A DNA stretch of 64,000 bases. It comes from an uncultured Flavobacteriaceae bacterium. GTDB taxonomy: Bacteria > Bacteroidota > Bacteroidia > Flavobacteriales > Flavobacteriaceae. Below the pieces are notes generated by a model that had not been told where the DNA came from, did no database searches, and saw only the letters and a program-made list of their open reading frames with translations. The DNA is taken from positions 1 through 64,000 of the forward strand of contig CANMSN010000015.1 of NCBI GenBank assembly GCA_947500585.1. Direction: 5' to 3'. This document shows, piece by piece, positions 13,034 to 22,670 of the stretch (its first letter is position 1; the number at the start of each line of letters is the position of its first letter). The translations under genes were made by a program, and so were the position numbers.

Positions 13034-13048
13034 AGGTTTTCAAAACCT
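13034..13048. repeat. 15-base palindrome in an intergenic repeat
   Basis: AGGTTTT-C-AAAACCT is a perfect palindrome, extended imperfectly on both sides by CCT/AGG. It resembles dispersed intergenic palindromes of Flavobacteriia. It sits between trmD and rplS. Confidence 0.5.
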
Positions 13049-13107
13049 CGCAGGATCATAAAAAAGTCAGGTTTTTTTAATCGCTTTCTACTGTTTTAAT
13101 TAAATTA

Positions 13108-13195
13108 CGTCATAGCGAGGAAGTATGACGAAGTAATCTTATTAAAAGTAGTAGGAGCTATAATTGAAAAGATTGCTTCGTGCCTCGCAATGACG
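13108..13195. repeat. imperfect inverted repeat at the 3' end of trmD
   Basis: CGTCATAGCGAGG...GACGAAGTAATCTT on the left pairs with AAGATTGCTTCGTGCCTCGCAATGACG on the right. The two ~27-base arms enclose about 34 bases. REP-like dispersed elements of this sequence type are frequent in Flavobacteriia. It may stabilise or terminate the trmD transcript. Confidence 0.6.
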
Positions 13196-13200
13196 TTTGA

Positions 13201-13878
13201 TTACTCATCCAACAAATCAGGGCGTCGTTCTTTGGTTCTTAAATAGGCTTGTTCTTCTCGCCATTTCTCAATCTTTGGAAAATTACCACCAAATAATAAT
13301 TCTGGTACTTTCCAGCCTTTGTATTCTCTAGGTTTTGTATAAATGGGAGGTGCTAATAAATTATCTTGAAAAGAATCGGTTAGGGCAGAGGTTTCATTAC
13401 CTAAAACACCTGGTATTAATCGTATTACCGCATCGCAAAGTACTGCTGCACCTAATTCGCCACCAGACAACACATAATCGCCGATGGATATTTCGCGTGT
13501 TATAAAATGATCGCGTACGCGTTGGTCTACACCTTTATAATGTCCGCATAAAATAATAATGTTTTCTTTTAACGATATTTGGTTGGCAATACCTTGTTTT
13601 AAGGTTTCGCCATCTGGCGTCATGTAAATAACCTCGTCATAATTACGTTTTGCTTTTAAGGCTGAAATACATTTATCTATAGGTTCTATCATCATGACCA
13701 TGCCTGCACCACCTCCAAACTGCGTGTCATCTATAGATTTGTAATTATCGCTAGTATAATCGCGTAAATTATGGAAGTGTACTTCTACTAAACCAGCTTC
13801 AATAGCACGTTTTAGAATTGAAGCTTCAAACGGACTTTTAAGTAGTTCTGGTAATACCGTAATAATATCAATGCGCAT
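13201..13878 (-). CDS. trmD: tRNA (guanine-N1)-methyltransferase
   Basis: TrmD methylates G37 next to the anticodon using S-adenosylmethionine, preventing +1 frameshifts. The 225-aa length fits. The SPOUT knot is evident: [14 protein letters not shown] near residue 55, [11 protein letters not shown] near 115, and [22 protein letters not shown] near 130-152. It starts [13 protein letters not shown], the usual TrmD opening. An intergenic repeat separates it from rplS downstream. Confidence 0.97.
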   Translation of the reverse strand: MRIDIITVLPELLKSPFEASILKRAIEAGLVEVHFHNLRDYTSDNYKSIDDTQFGGGAGMVMMIEPIDKCISALKAKRNYDEVIYMTPDGETLKQGIANQISLKENIIILCGHYKGVDQRVRDHFITREISIGDYVLSGGELGAAVLCDAVIRLIPGVLGNETSALTDSFQDNLLAPPIYTKPREYKGWKVPELLFGGNFPKIEKWREEQAYLRTKERRPDLLDE

Positions 13879-14082
13879 AGTGTAATATTAAGATTTGCAA
13901 AGATAATTTAATTATTTGAGGTTCATTGGGGTAGTGAGATGTTCGTTTAATGGTTTGCGTAAGAATAATGTGATTTTGTATAAGAGGATTTTTCAAAAGA
14001 AAATTAGAAACTAGTAAAACTGTACTAACCTTAGATTAAGCACTAAACTAAGCATTATTTTTTACGGTGTTTTAGTCAGTTT

Positions 14083-14955
14083 TTATTCTATTTTCACTTT
14101 ACGATATTCTATTTTTAAAGGAATAGAATTCACACCATTTTTTTTATATACTTTTAAAACCATTTCAGTTGGCATTTCTTTAAATTGACTTTTTGTTCCA
14201 ATATAAAATTTATGTGAAATCCAGGATTGAGGATAAACCAAATCAATATAACCACTTGGGATAAGAACTTTGTTATTTGGAAGTTGAATTACTTTTCTTT
14301 CCTCATAATCGTTAAGTCTCGAATCGTTAAATATATTTTCAAGTTCAATACCTAAGTCAGATATTGTATCCATAATCTTGTTTCCTGAATTATATAGATT
14401 TAGGGTTAAAGAAATGTGATTAGTGCCTGCTAATTCATCTTCATCTTCTATAAATGGATGCTTATGTTCAATATCATTGAAAATTACTGTTCCATTTTCT
14501 TGAATCATATTTCCATTATTGTAGAACTCAATAAATCCAGATTCATCAACTCTTTCATCGTTTCTATTTTCCTTAAACCAGTTCAGTTTTAATTCCAAAG
14601 ATTCACTTAGTACTCCAATATTGTTTTTGTAAATAATATGAGGATAATGTTTTAAGTCAAATGGTATGTCTTCTGTTTTTTGAGTTAATAATATCACATT
14701 TTTATTAAGTGCGTGTGCATACCCAGTTTCGTAGAAAACATTTGGATTTTTATTACTTAAATCTGCGATTATTATGTCCGCCTTTTCAATCTGATTATAA
14801 ATTCTAGTTAGAATAGAACCTTCAAATATTTGTTCATCAACACGCTCACAATAAAAGCCACATTTATTAGCTGTCTGTTTTATTCCAAAATTGTAAATAT
14901 CATCGAAAGAACTGTCAAAAGGCATAAGTACAAATATAAATCCTTTTTGTTTCAT
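14083..14955 (-). CDS. TIR-like / deoxyribosyltransferase-like protein with C-terminal beta domain
   Basis: A 290-aa protein. Residues 5-100 form a flavodoxin-like domain: FIFVLMPFDSSFDDIY, then ADIIIADLSNKNPNVFYETGYAHAL with a conserved Glu near residue 74, then NVILLTQ. This is the signature of nucleoside 2-deoxyribosyltransferase / TIR-like domains, many of which hydrolyse NAD+ or nucleotides. Residues 140-290 look beta-rich and are not recognised. No signal peptide, no operon partner, and no CBASS, Thoeris or SIR2 gene nearby. A defence role is possible but is inference. Confidence 0.6.
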   Translation of the reverse strand: MKQKGFIFVLMPFDSSFDDIYNFGIKQTANKCGFYCERVDEQIFEGSILTRIYNQIEKADIIIADLSNKNPNVFYETGYAHALNKNVILLTQKTEDIPFDLKHYPHIIYKNNIGVLSESLELKLNWFKENRNDERVDESGFIEFYNNGNMIQENGTVIFNDIEHKHPFIEDEDELAGTNHISLTLNLYNSGNKIMDTISDLGIELENIFNDSRLNDYEERKVIQLPNNKVLIPSGYIDLVYPQSWISHKFYIGTKSQFKEMPTEMVLKVYKKNGVNSIPLKIEYRKVKIE

Positions 14956-15072
14956 TTATTGGTATGTTTCTTAAATTGGCTACAAAATGCTTTTAAGTAT
15001 ATGAATCCGTTTTAATGATTTATATACACAATCAAACGAAGGTAGTTGAAAATTTTTACAAAGTCAAACTCG

Positions 15073-15729
15073 TTAAATCCGCTTACTCAACCAATCTTTT
15101 AACTCATAAAAATTTTGTGGAGCAACACCATGGCCAACAGGGAATTCAGAATACACATGTTTTATATTCAAATTGGTTAGAAAAGCCGGTGTTTGTTGTG
15201 CCCATTGCACAGGTATTACTTGGTCTACACTACCATGAGAACAATAAAAATCAAGATTTGAATAGTCTTTCTGGGTTATATCTTCAGGGAATAATTCTTG
15301 ATTTACATAACCGCTTAATGCGATGATGTTTTTTACTTTTTCAGGATAGGTTAAAGCTACAGCGTAACTTAAAATACTACCTTGGCTAAATCCTAAAAGC
15401 GATACATTTTTACCATTTACAGGATAAACAGCAATAGCTTCGTCTATAAATTTAGCAATTAAATCTCGTGATTGTTTTGCTTGTTCATTATCGCTCCATT
15501 TACCTTTGTCAGCATCAAAATTAATAGCATACCATGCATTTCCATAGGGTTGCATCGTGTATGGTGCTTTTACGGAAATAATGAAAAGTTCTTCAGGTAA
15601 CTCGGTAGCAAATGAAAACAAATCGTTTTCATCACTACCATAACCATGCATGAGTATTAATAATGGTGCATTTTCGGTTAAAGTAGATTTTCTAATAATA
15701 TGTTGTAGAGAAAGGGATGTATTTATCAT
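15073..15729 (-). CDS. alpha/beta-hydrolase, carboxylesterase type
   Basis: A 218-aa cytoplasmic hydrolase. LILMHGYGSDENDLFSFA gives the oxyanion-hole HG motif near residue 28, LGFSQGSILSYA the nucleophile elbow with Ser near 115, and the late DQVIP and GHGVAP segments provide Asp and His. This matches the acyl-protein thioesterase/carboxylesterase (YpfH-like) group. It overlaps the upstream gene by 4 bases (ATGA), so it is the last gene of the four-gene operon starting at 19249. The natural substrate is unknown. Confidence 0.85.
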   Translation of the reverse strand: MINTSLSLQHIIRKSTLTENAPLLILMHGYGSDENDLFSFATELPEELFIISVKAPYTMQPYGNAWYAINFDADKGKWSDNEQAKQSRDLIAKFIDEAIAVYPVNGKNVSLLGFSQGSILSYAVALTYPEKVKNIIALSGYVNQELFPEDITQKDYSNLDFYCSHGSVDQVIPVQWAQQTPAFLTNLNIKHVYSEFPVGHGVAPQNFYELKDWLSKRI

Positions 15730-16067
15730 TTATATCCAAGATTAGCAAAAATTTTCTGATACAGTTCTCCAACTAGAGGGACAGTTTGCGCTTTTCTATT
15801 TATAGCATTAATAAACCCGTAAATAAATAGGACAGCAAAAAACAAATAAAAACTAGAGGTTACTAACCAGCTGTCAAAACTTCCAATAATATAACCTAAT
15901 GCCCAAAATGTAAGCCATAACCCTAAAGATTGCCTAATATGAAAACTTGCAAACACACTTTTTTTATCATCTTCATTATTCATGTAATAGGCAACTATAA
16001 CGCCTATAATGGTTAGATAACTAATGATGGCATTATTGCGTCCACGCTCAATATCTTGTTCGTTCAT
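15726..16067 (-). CDS. DUF4870-like membrane protein
   Basis: A 113-aa protein with a short N-terminus, then about three membrane helices (residues 14-30, 48-65, 70-88). The segment VFASFHIRQSLGLWL is the usual mark of the DUF4870/Tic20-like small membrane family. It lies 3 bases after the dihydroorotase-like gene and overlaps the esterase gene by 4 bases. The molecular role is not established. Confidence 0.65.
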   Translation of the reverse strand: MNEQDIERGRNNAIISYLTIIGVIVAYYMNNEDDKKSVFASFHIRQSLGLWLTFWALGYIIGSFDSWLVTSSFYLFFAVLFIYGFINAINRKAQTVPLVGELYQKIFANLGYK

Positions 16068-16070
16068 TGT

Positions 16071-17327
16071 TTATGAATTTAAAACCACTTTATTGTTAGC
16101 TATAATACCGTAAACTTTTCCTTTTAAAGTTTCATTCTCAAAAATGGCGTTTTTAGATTTTGAAACAATATCATTTTTTGAAAAGGTGTATTTTGTATCA
16201 GGGTTGAAAAGTGTAATATTTAAAGTGTTTCCTGTGTTTATGGAGGTGCTTTCTAATCCAAACCTAGATTTTCCTTTTGTTAAAAGATCAATTGTCTTTT
16301 TTGTGGTGAATACATTTTGAAGTGCTCCAAAAGCACTTTCTAAACCAATAGATCCATATTCAGCATGGTCAAATTCTATTTTCTTTTGCTCAATATCTAA
16401 TGGTGTATGGTCACTTGTAACCATATCTATAGTGCCATCTTTTAGTCCCTCAATTAAGGCATCAACATCTGATACTGTTCTTAATGGTGGTAATACTTTA
16501 AAATGTGTATTAAAATCGAATAACGCATCGTCTTTAAAATACAGATTATGAATAGCGACACTACAAGTTATATCCAACTTTTTCTTTTTTGCTTCTCTAA
16601 TAAGTTCAACCGATTTTGCTGTAGAAATGGTTGGGATATGTAATTTTCCGCCTGTATATTCTAATAAAAATAAATCGCGAACAATTTGTAATTCTTCGGC
16701 TAAAGCAGGGTTTCCTTTTAAACCTAGTTTGGTACTGGTTATATTTTCATTCATAACACCATGTCCGGAAATTTTATTTTCTTGTGGAAATGAGCATACC
16801 AAACCATCAAAATTACTCGCGTATTGCAAGGCGATTTTCATTAAGTTTGGGTTAGAAATAGGCTTTTTATAATCATAAAATGCTACGGCACCTGCAGAGT
16901 TCATGTCGTAAAGTTCAGCTAAATCTTCACCTTTACTTTCTGTAGTTAATGCGCCAATAGGTAAAAGATTAACTGCATTATTATTTGCTTTAGAATTTAC
17001 AAACGTAATATCAGAGTTAGAGTCTATTACAGGATTTGTATTAGCATTCATAGCAACTGCTGTAAAGCCAGATGCTGCTGCTGTTTTAAGACCATTATCA
17101 ATAGTATCGCGTTCTTCAAAACCTGGTTCGCCAAAACTTACGCTACTATCAAACCAACCTTGTGAAATATGAAGGTTGTCTAACTTTATTTCTTGATATT
17201 TTTTTGGATTTTTAATGCTATTGGCAATCTTAGTAATAACCCCTTTTTCAACTAATACATCTTGAGTTAAATTGTGAAACTCGCTTTTAGAATCTAGTAT
17301 TGTGGCAGATTTTATAAGTATGTTCAT
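16071..17327 (-). CDS. dihydroorotase-like protein, metal motif missing
   Basis: A 418-aa amidohydrolase of the type I dihydroorotase group. The position that normally reads D-x-H-x-H-x-R-E-P-G is DSSVSFGEPG (near residue 60), so both metal-binding histidines are replaced. Later landmarks remain: LHIPTIST (near 229), SVAIHNL (near 259) and SDHTPL (near 307). Pseudo-dihydroorotases of this kind in Pseudomonas (PyrC') support aspartate transcarbamoylase without catalysis. A structural role is therefore likelier than catalysis. The start overlaps the upstream BatA-like gene by 4 bases. Confidence 0.8.
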   Translation of the reverse strand: MNILIKSATILDSKSEFHNLTQDVLVEKGVITKIANSIKNPKKYQEIKLDNLHISQGWFDSSVSFGEPGFEERDTIDNGLKTAAASGFTAVAMNANTNPVIDSNSDITFVNSKANNNAVNLLPIGALTTESKGEDLAELYDMNSAGAVAFYDYKKPISNPNLMKIALQYASNFDGLVCSFPQENKISGHGVMNENITSTKLGLKGNPALAEELQIVRDLFLLEYTGGKLHIPTISTAKSVELIREAKKKKLDITCSVAIHNLYFKDDALFDFNTHFKVLPPLRTVSDVDALIEGLKDGTIDMVTSDHTPLDIEQKKIEFDHAEYGSIGLESAFGALQNVFTTKKTIDLLTKGKSRFGLESTSINTGNTLNITLFNPDTKYTFSKNDIVSKSKNAIFENETLKGKVYGIIANNKVVLNS

Positions 17328-19249
17328 TTAAAATATTTTAAGATGCCCAATTCTATAATTAATAACATTAAGGCAAAAATAGCAAACCATTTCCATAGCG
17401 CATTAACTTTTGTGTCACTTTTTATAGTTTCAAAAACATCAGTAATTGAATTGTTAAGGGTTACATTGTTTAAAATCGATAAATCTTTATAAACTAAATT
17501 ACTTTCTTTTCTGTCGTAATTATAACTCACATTTTTAATCGTTTCATTTTTGTTTTTAATAGCATATGTATTTGCTAGGGTTGGAGTTTCAGAAGTTTTT
17601 ATGACGACTTTGTTGTTAAAATATCTTTGCTCCGGTATAATGTTTACGTTAGCACTTACAAGTGATAAGATGTTGTCTTGTTTTAATTTGGTGCTAACAT
17701 CGAAAGTATTGTTTCTTCCTATGGTGTAATACAATTCAGGAATTTTAAAACTGAATTTACCAATGTTATAAAGCGTTGGAACAATTAATGGTGAGTTTAT
17801 AAAACTTGAATTGTCTTTATTTAAAGAAGACGTAAATATAAAAGCATTACCATTTTGAAATAAAAACGGTTTACCATCTTCATATTTTAAAATAGAAGAA
17901 CTCGCATTTGAAGTCGCACCATAATAGCTATTTACTTTAGGATATTGAAAATTGCTCACTTGTTTTTCAAATACACCATTATTATACAAAGGGTGCGAAT
18001 AATTAATAGATGTGATGCGTTTTTCGTTGCTAATTAAATTGTTAAAAACAGATTTGTAATTAGACAAAAGCATATTATAAGACGCTTTATTAATGTCTTT
18101 TGATGGTATAATAATTAATGCTCCACTTTGAGTTGTATATTGTTTTAAAGCTGTAATTAAAGCATTTGGAATAGTATTTAACTCGTTTAGTATAATAAGG
18201 TTTTGAGATTCTAAAAGATTATAGTTTAATTGATTTTCTGTGGTTGATGTATAATTAAACATGTCATTAGAATAAATCCGTTTTAAGAACGAATCATTTC
18301 CAGCATTTACAGCAAGCACATTTACTTTAGAAGTATTATTTATATTGAAAAACAACGTGTTGTCGAATTGTAAACTGGTGTCATCAATAGTCACTTTTCC
18401 GTTTATAATATCGTTTGTAGGAATTGAAAATGTGGTGCTAGTTTCCTTATCAATTGTGACAGATGTTTTAGCAATTAAATTATCATTATTAAAAAGTGAT
18501 ACTGGTAAGTTTTCAATCGGATTTCCGTTGTTTTTTAAAATGACTTTTAGTTCAATATTTGAAACATTTTTCTCAGAAATATAAATACTATCAATAGAAA
18601 TATTTGCGGTATTTACGGGTTTTAATTTTATAAAATGATAATTTAAAAGAGAATCTCTTTGGATATTTAAATCACTTTCATCTTCTTGGAAATCAGATAT
18701 AAATACTAAGTTTTTTAAAGTGTTACTTTGCTTTTTAAAAACTGTTCTGCTTTTTAGTAATGCGGCTTGTGTTGTTAAACTATTTGAAGCATATTTAAGT
18801 TGAAGTAATTCATTTTTTATAGCTTTAATAGTTGTGTTTTTAAAGGTGTTGTTATTGGTGATTAATGAGATGTTTTCATCTTCTGGAACATTACTAATAA
18901 TATCTTGTAGAGCACGTTTTAATAATTCGCCTTGGCTGCCTTTTGCTTGCATGCTAAATGAATTATCTAAATAAATAACGGTTTCCTTTTGTGTTTTAAA
19001 AGCATCTGTTTTTGAGGTAAAAGGTTGTGCAAAGGCAAATACTAAAGCTGCAAGAAGTAATAGTCTTGTAAAAAGAATAAGCCACTTTTTGATTTGCGAG
19101 CTTTTACGTGTTTGTAATGTTGCTTCTTTTAAAAAGGCAACATTTGTAAAGGCTACTTTTTGAAACTTACGTAATTGAAATAAATGAACAATAATGGGGA
19201 TGAGCAGTAAAAATAAAGCGTAAAGAAGTTCGGGGTGTTTAAACTGCAT
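17324..19249 (-). CDS. BatA-domain membrane protein
   Basis: A 641-aa protein. It opens with the BatA N-terminal signature (MQFKHPELLYALFLLLIPI, then FQLRKFQKVAFTNVAFL) and a second helix near residue 60-78. A VWA-like region follows with DNSFSMQ (MIDAS-like DxSxS, near residue 93), and one helix closes the protein (about 620-638). The long middle part is periplasmic. It is the first gene of the operon leading to the dihydroorotase-like, DUF4870-like and esterase genes. Bat proteins were linked to aerotolerance; the specific role here is unknown. Confidence 0.75.
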   Translation of the reverse strand: MQFKHPELLYALFLLLIPIIVHLFQLRKFQKVAFTNVAFLKEATLQTRKSSQIKKWLILFTRLLLLAALVFAFAQPFTSKTDAFKTQKETVIYLDNSFSMQAKGSQGELLKRALQDIISNVPEDENISLITNNNTFKNTTIKAIKNELLQLKYASNSLTTQAALLKSRTVFKKQSNTLKNLVFISDFQEDESDLNIQRDSLLNYHFIKLKPVNTANISIDSIYISEKNVSNIELKVILKNNGNPIENLPVSLFNNDNLIAKTSVTIDKETSTTFSIPTNDIINGKVTIDDTSLQFDNTLFFNINNTSKVNVLAVNAGNDSFLKRIYSNDMFNYTSTTENQLNYNLLESQNLIILNELNTIPNALITALKQYTTQSGALIIIPSKDINKASYNMLLSNYKSVFNNLISNEKRITSINYSHPLYNNGVFEKQVSNFQYPKVNSYYGATSNASSSILKYEDGKPFLFQNGNAFIFTSSLNKDNSSFINSPLIVPTLYNIGKFSFKIPELYYTIGRNNTFDVSTKLKQDNILSLVSANVNIIPEQRYFNNKVVIKTSETPTLANTYAIKNKNETIKNVSYNYDRKESNLVYKDLSILNNVTLNNSITDVFETIKSDTKVNALWKWFAIFALMLLIIELGILKYFK

Positions 19250-19381
19250 GTTTTATTTGATTTGTCAAATATAGAAAATGAAAATGAGATTATATATTTT
19301 ATTTGTTTGGATTCCTGATTTCTCGGGAATGACAACTTCAAAGGAAACCTAGATATAAAATATCTAGGAATTCTTTTTCAA

Positions 19382-20389
19382 TTAACAAAAGAAAACATAA
19401 TCATCAATAGATTTTAAATTTAATGTATTCAGATAATCTTTTATGTCTTTTTGGGCTGTTTTATTGGCAACAGTTATAATGCTTTGAGTGTTTTTTATCT
19501 GCTCTAAATAAATAAAAGGCTTTAATATCTTTCCATAGATATCTTTCCCAATTTTTTTTGGATTATCGCAAATCCATTCGAAAGGTATGTTTTTGTTGAT
19601 TAACGTTTTTGCTACTTTTTTCCCTTTATTTCCAGCGCCCCAAACTACAAGTGTTTTATTTGAATTATAATCCAACTCTAAAAAGTAGTTTAGTTTTAAA
19701 TCTATAAAATGATTTTCGGCATAATGAATGTGTGTTCTAGAAGTTCGTGTATCATAATCACGCCAATCGTGTAAAATGGTATTACAAGGTATACAGTTAA
19801 TATCCTGTTTATAAAATCTAAATGCTAAATCGTAATCTTCAGGATATCTTTTCGGATTGAAGGCGTCACAAGCTAGTAAATCTTCTCTGTAAACCATCCA
19901 ACAGGGCGATGGAATAACACATTCTTTATAGATTTCAGAATAATTAGTTCCTGTTTTTATTAATGTATTTAACCAAACTTCGTAGCTTTTATAGCCACTC
20001 TTAATACCATCAGTAGAAAAATAATTAACTAAACCAATTGCAATATGTTGTTTTCCGTGACTCAATAAATTACCAACTAATATTTCTAACTTCTTTGGGC
20101 GCATTAAATCATCACTATCCATTCGGGTTATGCATTCCCCTTTACTTTTTGAAAACGCAAGTTTTAGAGCTTCAATAATACCATACCTCGAATTTTTTAA
20201 AAGCGTTATTCTAGAGTCATTTTTCGCAAATTCGTTTACTATATTATAGCTATTATCAATGGAATGGTCATCAACTATTATTAACTCCCAATTTGTATAA
20301 GTTTGTTTTAATATCGATTCTAAGCAGTCTGTTAAATACGCTTCGGTATTTTTAAAAGGAATTAAGATGCTTACTAACGGGTTGTGCAT
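19382..20389 (-). CDS. GT2 glycosyltransferase with C-terminal nucleotide-binding-like domain
   Basis: A 335-aa protein. Residues 4-230 are a GT-A fold family 2 transferase: VSILIPFKNTEAYLTDCLESIL, WELIIVDDHSIDNS and the DxD-like RMDSDDLMRPKKL near residue 115. Residues 237-335 form a separate domain beginning TLVVWGAGNKGKKVAKTLI, a Rossmann-like glycine motif similar to the N-terminus of PglD-type acetyltransferases. No secretion signal. It stands alone. The sugar donor and acceptor cannot be read. Confidence 0.78.
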   Translation of the reverse strand: MHNPLVSILIPFKNTEAYLTDCLESILKQTYTNWELIIVDDHSIDNSYNIVNEFAKNDSRITLLKNSRYGIIEALKLAFSKSKGECITRMDSDDLMRPKKLEILVGNLLSHGKQHIAIGLVNYFSTDGIKSGYKSYEVWLNTLIKTGTNYSEIYKECVIPSPCWMVYREDLLACDAFNPKRYPEDYDLAFRFYKQDINCIPCNTILHDWRDYDTRTSRTHIHYAENHFIDLKLNYFLELDYNSNKTLVVWGAGNKGKKVAKTLINKNIPFEWICDNPKKIGKDIYGKILKPFIYLEQIKNTQSIITVANKTAQKDIKDYLNTLNLKSIDDYVFFC

Positions 20390-20476
20390 AATGCGAATTT
20401 AACAAAACCTTAAGAAAACTAGTCGTTACATAATGGTATTTTGCGCGTCAATATAAAAACTTCAAAAAACAATTGC

Positions 20477-22369
20477 ATGAATTCAAGAATATACGCTGCT
20501 CTTTTTGTAGCAATTTTACTAGCTAGTTGTAACTCAACTAAGAACACAAAAAATGATTTAGCCACCAGTTTACCTATAGATACGTCTATTGATTTAACGG
20601 CTGTTGTAGACGATAAAGCACCAGTTACCATAAACCCTGGGCGATTTATTGTAGAATCGGTAACATACAGATTGCCAAGAGTTGTACAAGGAACTTATTC
20701 TGTAAGTGATTTTGGAAAGTATGTGGACAATTTTAGAGCCTTAAATTACAAAGGTGAAGAAATGCCTGTTGTAAAAACAGATGAAAATACTTGGACAATA
20801 GCTAATGCAAAAGAATTGGATAAAATTACTTATTTAGTTAATGATACTTTTGATATTGAAACTAAAGGAGGTATTGGTGGAGAGCAACCATTTTCGCCAT
20901 CTGGAACTAATATAGAACCAGAAAATTATGTGCTAAACTTACATGGTTTTATTGGGTATTTCGATTCATTAAAGAACAATCAATATAAATTAGATATTAC
21001 TGCACCTTCTGATTTTGTGCGTACTTCTGCACTGCAAAATATAAGTTCTAAAACAAGCGACGATGGTAAAAACACCACAACAACTTATTTAGCTCCAAGA
21101 TATTTTGATATTACCGATAATCCAATGATGTATGGTAAATTGGATGTTGAGGAATTTTTAGTTGGAGATATTAAAATTGTACTTAGTGTTTATTCTCCTA
21201 ACAAAGTTCATTCTGCAGCGTCTTTAAAAGAAACGGTTTTTAAAATGATGCAAGCTCAAAAAACGTATTTAGGCGATATAAATACGACACCTCGATACGA
21301 TATTTATTTGTATTTGTCAGAAGGTAAAGAAGATTCTCCAAAAGGTTTTGGAGCTTTAGAGCATCATACATCCACCGTTGTGGTATTACCAGAATCTATG
21401 AATGAAGAAGCATTAGCAGAAAGTATGATTGATGTTGTGTCTCATGAGTTTTTTCATATAGTAACACCATTGAGCGTACATTCTGAAGATGTGCATTATT
21501 TCGATTATAACAATCCTACATTTTCTAAGCATTTATGGATGTATGAAGGTGTAACTGAATATTTTGCAACGTTATTTCAAGTGAGTGAAGGGTTAGTTGA
21601 AGAAGCAGAGTTTTCCAAAAAAGTTATGGGGAAAATTCAAGGTTCAAAACGATTGAACGATGCCATGAGTTTTACCATTATGAGTGAAAATGTTTTAAAA
21701 GATCCTTATAAAGACCAATATTACAATGTGTACCAAAAAGGTGCATTAATTGGTATGTGTATTGATATTTTATTAAGAGAGGAAAGTAATGGTAATCGAG
21801 GCATTTTGTCTTTAATGAAAGAGCTTTCAAATAAATATGGTAAAAACAAACCGTTTGAAGATGACAAATTAATTGATGAAATTGTGGCTATGACATATCC
21901 TTCGCTTAGAGAATTTTTCGATTCGCATGTTATTGGTGATATTCCAATTAATTACAATACCTTTTTTGAAAAAGTTGGTTTAGAAATAGGCGGGGGCAAA
22001 GTTGAAACCAATTATATTTTAATGGACGGTGCTCCAATAGTTGGAGGTGATCCAGAAAAAGGAACTATCTTTTTTTCTGATAAAGTTTCAGAAAATAGTT
22101 TTTGGGTTGAACAAGGTGTTAAACCAAATGATGTTATAAAAACTATTGATGGAAAAGACTTAACTATGGCTAATGCTAATACACTACTGCAAGAGGTTTT
22201 TAGTTGGAAGCCTGGTCAAGAAGTGGAAGTTATCCTTAACAGAGAAGGAGAAGATTTTACAGTAAAAACAACCGTAACTAAAACATATACCACAGGGAAA
22301 GGGATTATGGAAAAAGCTGATGCAACAGATGCACAAAAGACCTTACGTGAAGCTTGGTTAAGAGGGTAA
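20477..22369 (+). CDS. M61-family peptidase with PDZ domain, lipoprotein
   Basis: A 630-aa metallopeptidase. The start at 20477 gives a lipoprotein signal (MNSRIYAALFVAILLASCNS) and is preferred over an upstream in-frame TTG at 20441. Zinc motif HEFFH lies near residue 322 and the glutamate ligand in WMYEGVTEYFA near 355, as in glycyl aminopeptidases (M61). A PDZ domain follows near residues 540-615 (GVKPNDVIKTIDGKDLTMANA). It probably acts in the periplasm or at the outer membrane. A strong terminator follows. Confidence 0.9.
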   Translation: MNSRIYAALFVAILLASCNSTKNTKNDLATSLPIDTSIDLTAVVDDKAPVTINPGRFIVESVTYRLPRVVQGTYSVSDFGKYVDNFRALNYKGEEMPVVKTDENTWTIANAKELDKITYLVNDTFDIETKGGIGGEQPFSPSGTNIEPENYVLNLHGFIGYFDSLKNNQYKLDITAPSDFVRTSALQNISSKTSDDGKNTTTTYLAPRYFDITDNPMMYGKLDVEEFLVGDIKIVLSVYSPNKVHSAASLKETVFKMMQAQKTYLGDINTTPRYDIYLYLSEGKEDSPKGFGALEHHTSTVVVLPESMNEEALAESMIDVVSHEFFHIVTPLSVHSEDVHYFDYNNPTFSKHLWMYEGVTEYFATLFQVSEGLVEEAEFSKKVMGKIQGSKRLNDAMSFTIMSENVLKDPYKDQYYNVYQKGALIGMCIDILLREESNGNRGILSLMKELSNKYGKNKPFEDDKLIDEIVAMTYPSLREFFDSHVIGDIPINYNTFFEKVGLEIGGGKVETNYILMDGAPIVGGDPEKGTIFFSDKVSENSFWVEQGVKPNDVIKTIDGKDLTMANANTLLQEVFSWKPGQEVEVILNREGEDFTVKTTVTKTYTTGKGIMEKADATDAQKTLREAWLRG

Positions 22370-22387
22370 AAACTAGTTAATATTATA

Positions 22388-22433
22388 AAAGAGGGAATTA
22401 TTTCAGCATCAATGCTCAAATAATTCCCTCTTT
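22388..22433 (+). terminator. terminator after M61 peptidase
   Basis: AAAGAGGGAATTATTT (22388-22403) and AAATAATTCCCTCTTT (22418-22433) are perfect 16-base inverted repeats around a 14-base loop, followed by an AT-rich run. The rest of the gap to 22670 has no recognisable gene. Confidence 0.85.
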
Positions 22434-22670
22434 ATTATTTATTAAAATCCCTAAAAAGGAATACCACTAATTTTTTATCTAATATCATTAGTTTATTTTG
22501 GTCAATTCAGTTTATATGTCCAAATATTGATTGTAAAAACGTGAGTTAATGTGATTCATACAATTAGATGAATTACTCATAACAATATACGGAAATTAAA
22601 CCTTTTGTGCTTGCAAAAGTCTATACTACTAAGTAATATAATTTAATTAAGAAACTGAACTTATAACGAT

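Noticed and set aside
14083-14955. Membership in a CBASS or Thoeris island
   Set aside because: No cyclase, SIR2, ThsA or other defence gene is adjacent; only a single candidate effector can be claimed.
15015-15326. 103-codon plus-strand frame
   Set aside because: Almost entirely antisense to the esterase gene, which has complete catalytic motifs; no family signature in this frame.
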